Shown here one piece after another: positions 1-9,780 of a DNA stretch of 64,000 nucleotides. The DNA is from Armillaria gallica (Eukaryota; Basidiomycota; Agaricomycetes; Agaricales; Physalacriaceae). Under the pieces are notes generated by a model. The model was not told the DNA's origin. It did no database searches and worked only from the letters and a program-made list of their open reading frames with translations. The position numbers and the translations under genes are program-made. The DNA is taken from contig JBANDB010000017.1 in the NCBI GenBank assembly GCA_037576215.1, positions 806,001-870,000 on the forward strand, in the 5' to 3' direction. Numbering within the stretch: the first letter of the stretch is position 1; the number at the start of each line of letters is the position of its first letter.

Positions 1-1615
1 TTCAACTGAGAATGTACGTGGGATATGCTTCAGTCAATAAGCAAGCGTCTGACGCGAGGAATACATCTGGCATTGATAACTCCGGGGCAACAATTACTAA
101 ACGAGGAGAGACAAAAACACTGCAGGACAAGAATTGATGAGAAATCATCGAATTGAGGCAATATGGAACAAAGACTCACAAATTAACAAGTTGCTGCGAC
201 AGCAGCTACTCCTTTGCCGCACTTTGGAACGCCACACCTCAAGCTCGCTCACCAGCCACTCGACCCCTTGAGCGCACCAGAATTCATTCTCCTCTTGAAA
301 GGCTGTCTTTGCAGGTTCCATGGCCGTTGTCGTGGTCGTAGCAAAATCAGCACGCCATCAACGGATTCCTTCGCAGGAGGATATAGCCGTAAACTCCTGG
401 TGCTTGTTGGTGTCGATGAAGCGGGTAGCATCCAGAGTAGCGTCGTTGTCTTGCTCCTGAAAAGATGTATGTTAAGCTTCCGTGGTACATGCATTCTGAG
501 GGTAAAATACTGCGCCCAAAGGTTTTCAGCTAGCAGTTCATCGCTTTGTCGAGCTTGACGTCCTCAGAAATACAGCTCCGGGTAGTAAAAGCAGAATATT
601 CGAGCGACGCTAGGATATAGGACGGCGGACGGGGAGGTGCATGCTGAGACAAAGCGAAAGGTCGCGTTCGGGATGGTGGTTGCAATTGAGATCGGATTCA
701 AAATGTCGCATAGACGCGTCGGCCCGACCACCCGCTTGTGGGCTCTTTTGCTTCCTACCACCATCATGGACGCGACTACTCCATTTTTCTGGGAATGCTC
801 TCATCCGTTTACCCTTTTACTTTGATAACAAACCAATATATCTGTATATGACCCGCATCTATCGCCCGTATTTGTACGCCTCAAGTAGTGGATGAAAGAG
901 CGCGAAAATATTGGTTGGCTTTTCGGCATCAGGTGCGTTCTTTCGTAGAACATATCGGGGAAGCTGACCATTTTCTTCTGCAGAGGTCTCTTTAGTTTTT
1001 ACTAGCCAGACGACTTTTATGTGCTCGACGCTGCCTACCACCATCTATGAGCTTCTCTTCGCTTAACTTGAGGACATCATGCTCGGGCAACGATTCTGTG
1101 GGAGGGCCCAAGAAAGCGAAGGAAACCACGAGCAGACGGCTGTCTTCTTCCCTGATGACGTGGCCTTCATCGGTGGTGGTCCGTGCGCTGACTGTCTGCG
1201 GGAACGTTGAAACAGAGCGTCGCAGCCAATAATGGTGGTAGGAAATGAAAGGTGCCGGGGATACAAGGATACAGGAGAACTTCCCTTACACTTAGCCTTA
1301 GACTACAAATCCCTTAATCTATGCTAGGCTTCCGAGACCATTTCGAGCATTGAAAATGACCTCTTTCCTTGTGTTCCGCATCTCCAACTGGTGGCCTAAA
1401 CCTAGCCTAGGCTAGCGTAGTATAGCATAGCCCTAAAACCTAACTGATGAACATTGTACTTCCGAGCGAGCGTTAAGATCAAGCTTGGGACCAGATTAGC
1501 ATAACGTAGCATAAATCCAGTCTAGCATAACACGAGACCTAGACTTTGTAGAACTACTGTACCCATAGGACAAGCTAAGATTGGCGCAACACAGAAATAT
1601 CCTATCTATCTGGAG
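1..1615. other. No supported gene; decayed or intergenic sequence
   Basis: I see no reading frame with coding character or a recognisable domain here. The stretch holds a short motif that occurs three times: TTCCTACCACCAT at 752-764, its 11-base core again at 1034-1044, and the exact reverse complement at 1232-1244. Positions about 1380-1560 are unusually rich in tagc/ctag words, such as repeated agcata and ctagcata-like strings. That looks like an old decayed tandem repeat rather than a gene. Confidence 0.4.
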
Positions 1616-1996
1616 TCATGTCTGAAAAGCGGGTGAGACACAATCCTCAGATCCCAGAGACTGAGCACACACCTTCCCGCGTTTGCTACGGTGAGGTCCT
1701 TCTGTCCTATTATTGATGCCATCATTGTCACCACTTTTGCTAGGCGGTGCGTTCGCAGCCATCGTGGCTTTCCGTGTTGCCGCTGCTTTCTGTGCATTAG
1801 TCAATACCAGTGGCGCATCATCCTTGGATTCCACAGGCCACAACTCCTCTTCAAGTTCCTCCTCATGGGCAGACCCTCGTACCATCTTCCCCTCTGTGGC
1901 ATTTGTAGCCTTTGCAGCTTCTTCAGCTTGGTTCACGGCAGCGGCGGCGTCCTCCGTCTCTTTCGCAGCCTTTGCAGCTTCTTCAGCTCGCTTCAT
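1616..1996 (-). CDS. Hypothetical protein, lysine/alanine/glutamate-rich (uncertain)
   Basis: This is a 126-codon open frame on the minus strand. The first 30 residues are an alternating K/A/E helix-forming stretch (MKRAEEAAKAAKE...), followed by an acidic patch (EEELEEEL) and a basic tail. The frame is open upstream of the first ATG for at least ten more codons, so it could be an exon of a longer protein that starts near 2030. No family was recognised. The upstream edge touches the start of a duplicated block at about 2025. It may be a remnant of a mobile or expanded gene family. Amino-acid bias alone could keep this frame open by chance, so confidence is low. Confidence 0.25.
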   Translation of the reverse strand: MKRAEEAAKAAKETEDAAAAVNQAEEAAKATNATEGKMVRGSAHEEELEEELWPVESKDDAPLVLTNAQKAAATRKATMAANAPPSKSGDNDGINNRTEGPHRSKRGKVCAQSLGSEDCVSPAFQT

Positions 1997-2024
1997 GTGC
2001 TTAGCATTGCAAATGCGGTCCCTG

Positions 2025-5000
2025 TGTCGCGTCTATTGACTGAGGCTAGAGTGAAATGCATGCACCGAACCAATTGTTGAGATGTGTGCGGGGAGCGAAG
2101 GATCTGCGGAAAGGTGGGACGTCGACAGGCGTGAGCTGCTGGGGAGGAGTGACGCGGAGGAAGATCTTGACTTTACGGATGGCGACATGGACGGCCTCGA
2201 TTCATCCATCACTTGTTTGGTATGTCATAGCATAATGTCTATTGACTGAGGCTAACAATGAGATACGGGCAGCGGACCGAGTGTTGAGACGACGCGTGCG
2301 GGGAGCAAAGGATCTGCGGGAAGTGTGCGTGTGGATGGTGCTTGGGGAGGAGTGACGTGGAGGGTCCTGTGACTGTAAGGGAGGCCATGAAGACCTGGAA
2401 ACGCAAACACTGAGTCGAGGCGAACGGGACCGTGGTGATAGGTGGTGATGAGAGAACAAATTCATGGTAAGCTATGTAGCAGCGTGAAGTTCTTGAATGA
2501 GAATTCTTCAGGACGGTAGTTCGGTAGGAGCGTATTCATCAGGCATGGCTATATCGAGCTTCGCAGATGCTGGTTGCGAGCGCAGTGAGTAGAATTGGTG
2601 GTCGTGGTGGAGTGGAGGAAGAGGACTGGTGGTGGTACCAGCGCAAGGTCCCAATGGTGTCGTGGTGGGCGGCTCTTCGGGTGCGTCCGCGGAAACAAAT
2701 CATCGCTCAGAGGAATTCAACGCCCAACTTTTTCAAATTCAGGTGCCCAGCTCGGCTGCTAGTTGCAAACTCCTGCCGACAATTATTATCAGCGATTCCA
2801 GCATGCAGATTCAGGACCACGACAAGAACGATTCTAGGCCAATTCAGGAACAAAAATTTCTGGCGAGGTCGAAAATTCTGCTTGCCAGCAGCCTACTTGG
2901 ACAAACTCAGCAAGCCGCAAGAGCATAAGGCTCTCAGGCGGCACTAGCCAGACAGGTATATTGATGCCTGATCCACTTGGAAAGGTAATACTTGATTAGG
3001 TTTCTGCGATGGGCCAATAGCAATATGACAACAGCTTTGTTCTGTGACTTGCATCACTTTCATTCTCTTGTATACAGCTCACGATGTCTAGTCCCTGGGA
3101 ACCCGATCAAGCGTCATCCAGCGAGTCGAAAGGGAGGGCGGTCGATCCCTCCGAGCACCCGGACATCTCTGACGGTGGAGGAAATGTAGATGAAGCCGAC
3201 AAGGACAAGGACAAGGAAGATGCGGAGCCAATCATTGAGGAGAATGCAGTCAAGCCTCCGAATCCCGCAACGTCCTCCTCATCCAGCAAATCGAAAGGGA
3301 AGGCGGTCGATCCCGCCGAGCACTTGAACATCTCTGACGGCAGAGGAAACATAGATAAAGATGACAAGGACGAGGACAAGGTGGACGCAGAGCTAGTCGA
3401 TGAGGAGGTGATGTACAATGCGGTCAAGCCTGTGAATCCCGCGACATCCTCCAAGGCGAAGAACACTTTCGGGATGCCCAGAGCGCAGCCTAACGCGAGG
3501 AGAGGTATTATACCGTCTCTACATTCACAGCTGAGATCTGATGGAATTTGTTAGGCAACGACCCATCCAACTATGAAGAGATGTTCCCCGAAGATCCTAT
3601 GTACGCCGAGACGGTGCCAAACGCCAGAGTGTGGAGGACACACCAGGCAGAGAGTGCAATCCACGATGCGAACATGGTTGAAGAAATTCGGGATAACGTC
3701 GATGTTCTCCTGGTGTTTGTGAGTGAAATACCTATCGTCTCTGCTGTTTCTAATAGTATCACCATAGGCCGGTCTTTTCTCTGCGGTTGTCACGACTTTT
3801 GTTGTCCAGACGTCCCAGAGCCTGCAAGCTGATTATGTTCAAGTCTCGGCGTCCCTCCTTTTCGAATTGGTGCTTGTTCAACGCGCGATCGCCAATGGTT
3901 CTCCCGTCGAAATGATCCCAGTCTCTTCGCTCAACCCTCAGACCGCATTTGTACCTGCAGCTACAGATGTCTGGGTTAACGGATTGTGGTTCACCAGCTT
4001 GTTTCTCAGCCTGACAACCGCATTGGTAGCTGTTCTCGTGAAACAATGGCTGCATCACTATGTTGTCCTCCCCTCTGGGACTCCACGCGAGCGGTGCTGC
4101 GTTCGACAGTACCGATATTTGGGGTTCCAAAAGTGGCGGGTTGAGGTCATCGTTGGTGTACTACCCGTTCTAATGCATCTGGCTTTAGCATTATTCTTCA
4201 TTGGATTATCACTCTTCCTTCATCCCCTTCGAGCTGCTCTGTCATGGGTTGTTTATACGGGAACCATACTGCTGATTGTGGCATATGTGATTGTGACCAT
4301 TCTTCCTATGTGTTTTCCGCAATGCCCATACCGCACGCCACTCTGCGATCTCGCATACCATCCCTTCATTTACGTCACATCCTTAGTTCAGAAGCACTAC
4401 CATCGACTTCAGCTCCTGCAACGTAGGTGTAAGAAGAAAGTGCAGTCAATAGTGGGCAGAGTCACCAGAACCGATGATTCTGGGAACAACTCTGAAAGTG
4501 ATTCTGGACGCAATCACATCACGGCTAAGCCAAACTCCTTGAAGCAGCTCGAGCTCGACACAGTGGAGAAGGCATCACTTCAATTATCGGTCGAAGCGTT
4601 GCGGTGGCTATTATCTGCCTCGTCAAACCCTGCAGTTCAGAGTATTGTCGTGGAATCCATAGGCGGGCTACCTATGGGAGCTCTAGTAGAAGTGGAAGAC
4701 GTTTTTCGTGGCAGTCTATCCATTGCTCATGTTCAAGAGAATCTACTGATGTCGCTGACTGAACAGGGTGACGTTGACCGGATGCGTTCCCCAATACCGA
4801 GCATACCATTGGGAATGGGGCGCAAGTTTGAACGTCTTGTTCGCTCTGGCATGTTCAGTTCCAGGGCAAAGCACCCCTGGGCCGTCATTCACGTTCCAGA
4901 CCGACTGGTCCAACATGAGTTTGGTGCTACTCTCATAACCCAGATTCCAAAGTTGTGCAAACTCCCTTGGCGCTTGAGGTTGTGCAAGCCTAGTGTGTTT

Positions 5001-6705
5001 CTTCACAGTATTCTATCCCTCGAGACATCAGCAAGGTTTCCTCCCATCGTTTGGAAAAACCTCATCCAGTCGGCTACCGACTCCTGGGACCCCGACCTCT
5101 ACCTCTTTAACATTGATGACCAATTCCCAATGCTCCTTTGTTCAGCCGTGGCTAGGAGTAGTATTGTTAGGACAGACACCCCAAAGCAGCAGCTATTTGC
5201 TTCACCGCTTGTTGTAGACTTTGAACAAGCGGTTGAGTACTTTCCCGAGACGGTGCTTGAGTATATGATGTGTTGGTTGCCGCGGCCCAGGTTCGATCTG
5301 CTTCCTGGGGAGCACCTCAAGTGTCGGGTGTTTGCAGCTTCTATCCACCTCGTGATCCATAGGGTTTCACGATCAGCTGCAGGCACAGACATTGCCCAAA
5401 CCTCTGAAATCTCTTTGCAGCTGCATAAGCTGCTCCATACATTGTGGCTTTACACTCCGGAGAATTTCGAGCCCGTTTGGACTTGGAAGATACTCGAATC
5501 GGTCATCATGAATACACCCATTCTCAGCCAGGACACAGTCGATTCAAATTATCATGTGTCCTCCAGTTGTGTCCTGGACTACTGCGGAAGAATCATGCAA
5601 GACCTGAGGTGTAACTTTGCTTCACATATACATGCTCCTTCATCTGCCCTTCAGTTTCTTGTCACTTTCATGACCATGCAATGGTCTACACTCCCCACCT
5701 CTACCAGGACTAGAGATGTGTTGAGCTTCCTGACAATATGTCTACAACAGCGCTTTTGGCTTGCATATGACGTGTTTCATCAACAACGGTGTCTGAAGTT
5801 CCTTGCGGAGCAACCGGTGTCTTCATGGTCCGCATCGCTCCTCGAGGGATATGTCATTGGCATCGCCATTGCAATACACCCATCTCGCGGTGATCCTGAG
5901 GAGAATCAGATGATCTCGCGAGTGATTGACTATCTTCACGAGCCTGAAAATCTCCTTCTTGTCTGTTCTACCTTGGCAATGTATACTTGCCGGGATGAAT
6001 GGGTTGAACGGCAACTTAAAGATTTAGGAATCCCTGATATTATGACAGCTCTTGCTCAAATTCGGCCGCTCGATCCTGTGTGGGGTGATTGTCGTCAGAG
6101 ACTTCGGGAGTTGGCTGAGGCTGAAGACCTTTTTGCTGAATCAGAGGGAGAAGAACCAGATATCGAAGAACGGAGGCGTAATATACGTGAAGCCATCAAG
6201 ACACTGGACATATTCTTCTCAGATATACCTCCTCAGGCCACAGCGAGTTTGGAATTGGTATAGTTGCCTCCTACCTTCCTTTCTCTCGATGTTGCTGAAG
6301 AGTCTTTAGCCGGGTCCACCACTGCAACCTCAGTCTCGGTTAGATCATGTAGTCCGCCTGCTACCTTGGCGTCGACCGCGACGACAGGATGGGGAACACG
6401 AATTGATGGAGGTTTAAATCTATTTCACCCACATTTTCACCGGAGTTGTATTACTCTGCTCATGATTTCAGTCTCACGAGTTGGGGATCTGAGTCTGTGT
6501 TTGCACGTCCGCTGTGGATATTGGTAACCACTCGATCCGCTACCGACACCAATACCATACGCTGTCGTTGTATACAATAGATACAAAAATGAAGATTGTT
6601 ACATCGATCTGCGCGTGCTAAGGAGAAAGGGGTATATCAGAGCTTCAACGCACCCTCAGTCCACCGCTATACAATACGAAAATAATGCGACTCAATGTCC
6701 GAACT
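2025..6705 (+). repeat. Segmental duplication, copy 1
   Basis: This block is closely matched by 13,536-18,160. It has two aligned parts. Part A (about 2025-2325 against 13,536-13,826) is non-coding and contains the recurring words gtctattgactgaggcta and gcggggagcaaaggatctgc. Part A repeats part of itself internally at about 2238-2330. Part B (about 2630-6705 against 14,270-18,160) covers the 5' flank, the whole DUF6535 gene and about 440 nt of 3' flank. The linkers between A and B differ in length and sequence between the copies. This was seen by direct reading; percent identity was not computed. Confidence 0.85.
3084..6263 (+). CDS. DUF6535 family multi-pass membrane protein
   Basis: Three exons (3084-3504, 3555-3718, 3768-6263) give 1,026 residues. 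Both introns are GT-AG and are conserved in the second copy. Residues 1-140 are hydrophilic, acidic and Ser-rich, and contain an approximately 57-residue unit present twice. From about residue 141 the DUF6535 region begins (NYEEMFPEDP, VWRTHQAES). It continues with four hydrophobic segments at about 196-215, 267-288, 321-346 and 355-374, and with the family-like string LWFTSLFLSLTTALVAVLVK. The C-terminal 600 residues look helical and soluble and carry no enzyme motif I recognise; the last 70 are acidic. The family is abundant in Agaricomycetes and, to my knowledge, has no assigned function. I chose the ATG at 3084 because the same ATG and following residues occur in the paralogue. The family call is from motif memory; the function is unknown. 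Confidence 0.85.
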
Positions 6706-7671
6706 TTCAGCAGGTTGATGTCGGTGATCGCTTGTAGCATTCCAGAGAACGGTTTACTGTGCGGGATCGTACTGCTAGACCCGTTAACTACAGATGAATC
6801 AGGATAGGCATTGGTATACCAGGAGCTGTCGAGGAAGAACTTTCGTGTTTACGCTTTGGATGATAGTCGATGGAATGGGGTGTGACGGTAGAGACTGTCG
6901 TGTTCGTGCTGTTTCGGCAAAATAACGCATCACCCAGCACAGGAAATGAATAATAGGACATACCTGTGATGCACCGGCACAGATATTCCAATGATGCTGT
7001 TTCCTGGTGCAGCTCCTTCAATTCCTCCTGGATGCGTTGGGCAGTTGCAATCGCAGTCTTTCCGCTTTTGCAGGATTGTTTTCTGCTCCCACAAGCTGGT
7101 TGTAGTAACCGTAGACGGATTCGTGACGTGATGCATTGGAGAACATAGCTCGGTGGTAGTCGTAAGTCGTCTTACTGAGCGTAAAGTATCAAAATTGAGT
7201 GCGTAGCTTCTTTTGGAAGTCTCAGACCGATCAAGCCAGTAAGACGAAGGCATGTATCGACGCGAAGCGTGGACACCAGCAACCACTCTTTCGCCATGCC
7301 TAGTACCGAAAGAGCATGTCGTTGGGTTCTACAGGGGTGGGGTGAATATTCTGGCAGACAGTTGGGTTCGACAGTCTCATGTGAGGCATGGCAAGGACAC
7401 TGTGAAAGGCTGAGAGGTGCTGTTATGGTTGGTGAATCCACCGGCTCTTCGGGTACGCGCCTAACTGGATCGGACATCCCCGGATCCTCACCACACTCTG
7501 CTGATGAGATCACCGTTTGGTGAGGAGTACGATTTCGAGGGCGTGGGTTTAGGCCTGGTGTCGCCGGTCCTGTTGTAGATTCTGGATGAAATACAAGTAA
7601 GTTTGATTCTCCCAATAAAGAGTCAAGAACAGATACTAACATATTGTTTTGCAAGTGTAATTTGATTTAGC
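6706..7671. other. Intergenic, no gene seen
   Basis: This stretch lies between the end of duplication copy 1 and a third copy of its upstream fragment. Minus-strand open frames at 6930-7286 and 7172-7654 lack recognisable domains, overlap each other and show no coding character. No RNA gene was seen. Confidence 0.4.
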
Positions 7672-8026
7672 GCTTTGAGAAAGAGCGCCTGTGGAAACAA
7701 ATTGCTCAGAAAGGAATTCACCGCTCGACGTTTTCAAGTTCAGGTGCCCGGCGAGGCTACTAGTTGGGAATTCCCGCCGACACCTATTATCAGCGATTCC
7801 TGCGCGAGTATGCAGATCCAGAAGTCAGGACGAGGAGGAGATGATTCAAGGCGGCAATGCAAGAACAAAAAAAATCCGGGCGAGCACGAAGCCTTCTGCT
7901 TGCCAACAATGAAAACGGTTGCCTACTCGGACAACCTCGACAAGAGCTTCACAAAAGGCTGTCAGGCGGCATTAGCCAGGCAGGTAAATTGATACCTGAC
8001 CGACCTGGAAAGGTGATAGTACCAAG
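7672..8026 (+). repeat. Third, partial copy of the DUF6535 upstream block
   Basis: The sequence aligns with 2688-2995 and, in its first part, with 14,315-14,425. Shared words include ggaaacaaa, ctcag, ggaattca, ttcaggtgccc, ctgctagttg/ctactagttg and ttatcagcgattcc. Its last 50 bases (ggcattagccagg...acctgaccgacctggaaaggt) match the end of the copy-1 leader just before the gene. No DUF6535 coding sequence follows, so this is a solo leader fragment. Frames inside the three copies are not conserved, which argues that it is non-coding. Confidence 0.7.
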
Positions 8027-8990
8027 TGGAAGTGCCTTTCCAGTTTTGAGGGTCTGACTATCGAGGGTGGAGGACACAGCACTAGTAGTGAACTGCGAGA
8101 GATAAACGGAGTATATTCAAAAAGGAGCACTCTCTGAGGAGTTTAATCAAGGCGAGTCCAAATCAGTGCTAGCATATTTTTCAGGCCATCCAACGATTTC
8201 TGATCGACGAGGGTACCCCAAAGTAAACGAGACGAACGAACGCAAGACCTCGCTTCATGATAGCAAATAAACGGCATATCCGTCGCTGTAGTACTCGTAG
8301 ACGTTGCGACGACGGCGACTAAGGAGCGTTGAGCAGAATCAGAATAGTACAGAATCAGATAATGCACCTGCAGATTGCTCAGCGGAAACGACCATTATCT
8401 CCCGATGTGAAACTTGTTGATCTCTGCACTTGTCGGTAGCGGCTGTCTTACGACTCTGCTGCTGTGCCATTGTCGATTAGCAGGTTTAGTCCGGAAATGC
8501 ATGTTCGTGTTTGATGTCGAAAATCCAGAGAGTAAAGAAGGTTGCATCTAAGCTGCGGCGTGCGCGAGTCGACTCGGGAGCGAAATGGAAAACCAGTGAA
8601 TAATGGCGTAATGGTGCTGCTACCCGCACTCTTTCCCACGCCTCCTCTACTCTGCCACCGATGACAACTGTCTGGCCCAATTTTACTTCTCTCTCCCCCC
8701 AACGTCTGTAAAATTACTGGACACTCTCAAATATCAGGATGATTCCAGATGTCAGGAGAATCGGGGTATATGAGATGCCCTTGTTGGACGACTGGATGTT
8801 AGATGTGATGGCTATATTCTAGCATTATTTCCAACTATCTCTAGCTCGGCAATTTGTGGTGTTGTCTTTGTGGCACTGGTTCTGCTCCACTTCGTTTAAA
8901 AGTACTAGGCTAACACCGGCGATTTGCTGTTCGGCAATGTTAATGAGTTCCAACATCGGTGAGCAACTATTTCTTGGTTATCCCTTTCCG
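8027..8990. other. Intergenic, no gene seen
   Basis: Only short unrelated open frames are present. No domain, promoter or RNA was recognised. Confidence 0.35.
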
Positions 8991-8994
8991 CTTC

Positions 8995-9780
8995 AACCTA
9001 ACTCTCTCCAGGATATTCATGACCATGAATTAGAAACTCGTCGAACTCCAACTTCCCCTCTCCCATCTCCAGCAAAACGTGAAAATAACTGAAGCGATCC
9101 TAAAAATTCACCTCCCGATTCCTCCGCACCATCGAGCAGGCACAAGCAGCCGGGACACGACCTAAATCTTCTACGTATGTGCCAAGGGTCTCAAATACAG
9201 TGGGATCCTCAATGCGTCTCACGGACACGTCATTTCGTGGATCAATGCAATGCAAGCTGCTACGAATTTGTTACGAGACGTTAACCAGGGCCTGCATCGC
9301 AAGAAACCAATTTCTGCCAGGCTCGAGCAAGCGTTTTGAGAGCTGCGAAGCCCAACTACGAAGCGAGGAGGTAGGCTTGGCTTGGAGCGTATACAGAAAC
9401 CTAAACAGTTTTCATGCAACAGATCTAGGTACGTTTCTTCTGGTCAAGAGGACTTCGACTGACAAAAATCCTTCTAGTCCACAAATACAGTCAAATAAGG
9501 AATGACTTCTCTCCGCCACTAATGTTGACAAAGAGCATAAATCCTTCGTCCTTGTTTTTGCGCACGTCAACTACTAGAACCCCGACTGTTTCTCCACCCT
9601 ATCCGACGCTCTCCCCCTCGTCGAAGACATTTCCCTCAGCTCCATCAACTACTCCGCATTCTTATCTCTCGCCACCGACCTTAAACCGTTGCATGAACAT
9701 TTGATCGCCCTGCTTGCGCGGACGGTAAACATCTTCCGGTCGTGGGACGATTCAAGGACGGACAATCGTTGCGCGTGAAG
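8995..9780 (+). pseudogene. Decayed protein-coding remnant, family not recognised
   Basis: Several short stretches read like real protein but sit in different frames with stops between them. About 9030-9165 reads as an amphipathic helix-like stretch (LVELQLPLSHLQQNVKITEA). About 9174-9340 contains GILNASHGHVISWINAMQ and LLRDVNQGLHRKKP, ending at TGA. About 9600-9777 contains LSDALPLVEDISLSS and ATDLKPLHEHLIALLART, then a TGA. The pieces are in plus-strand order, as expected for one eroded gene or for exons whose junctions I cannot define. The alternative is an intact gene with unusual introns. No family was assigned. Confidence 0.35.

Noticed and set aside
1380..1560. ctag/tagc-rich tract as a possible centromere or telomere repeat
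   Set aside because: It is short, irregular and not in exact tandem, so I treat it as decayed sequence.
2567..2947. Plus-strand frames in the DUF6535 leader
   Set aside because: The three copies of this leader do not conserve any common frame, so it is treated as non-coding repeat.
4403..4460. Possible intron gtaggtgtaagaagaaagtgcag in the intact DUF6535 gene
   Set aside because: At 23 nt it is far too short to splice, and the sequence reads through in frame.
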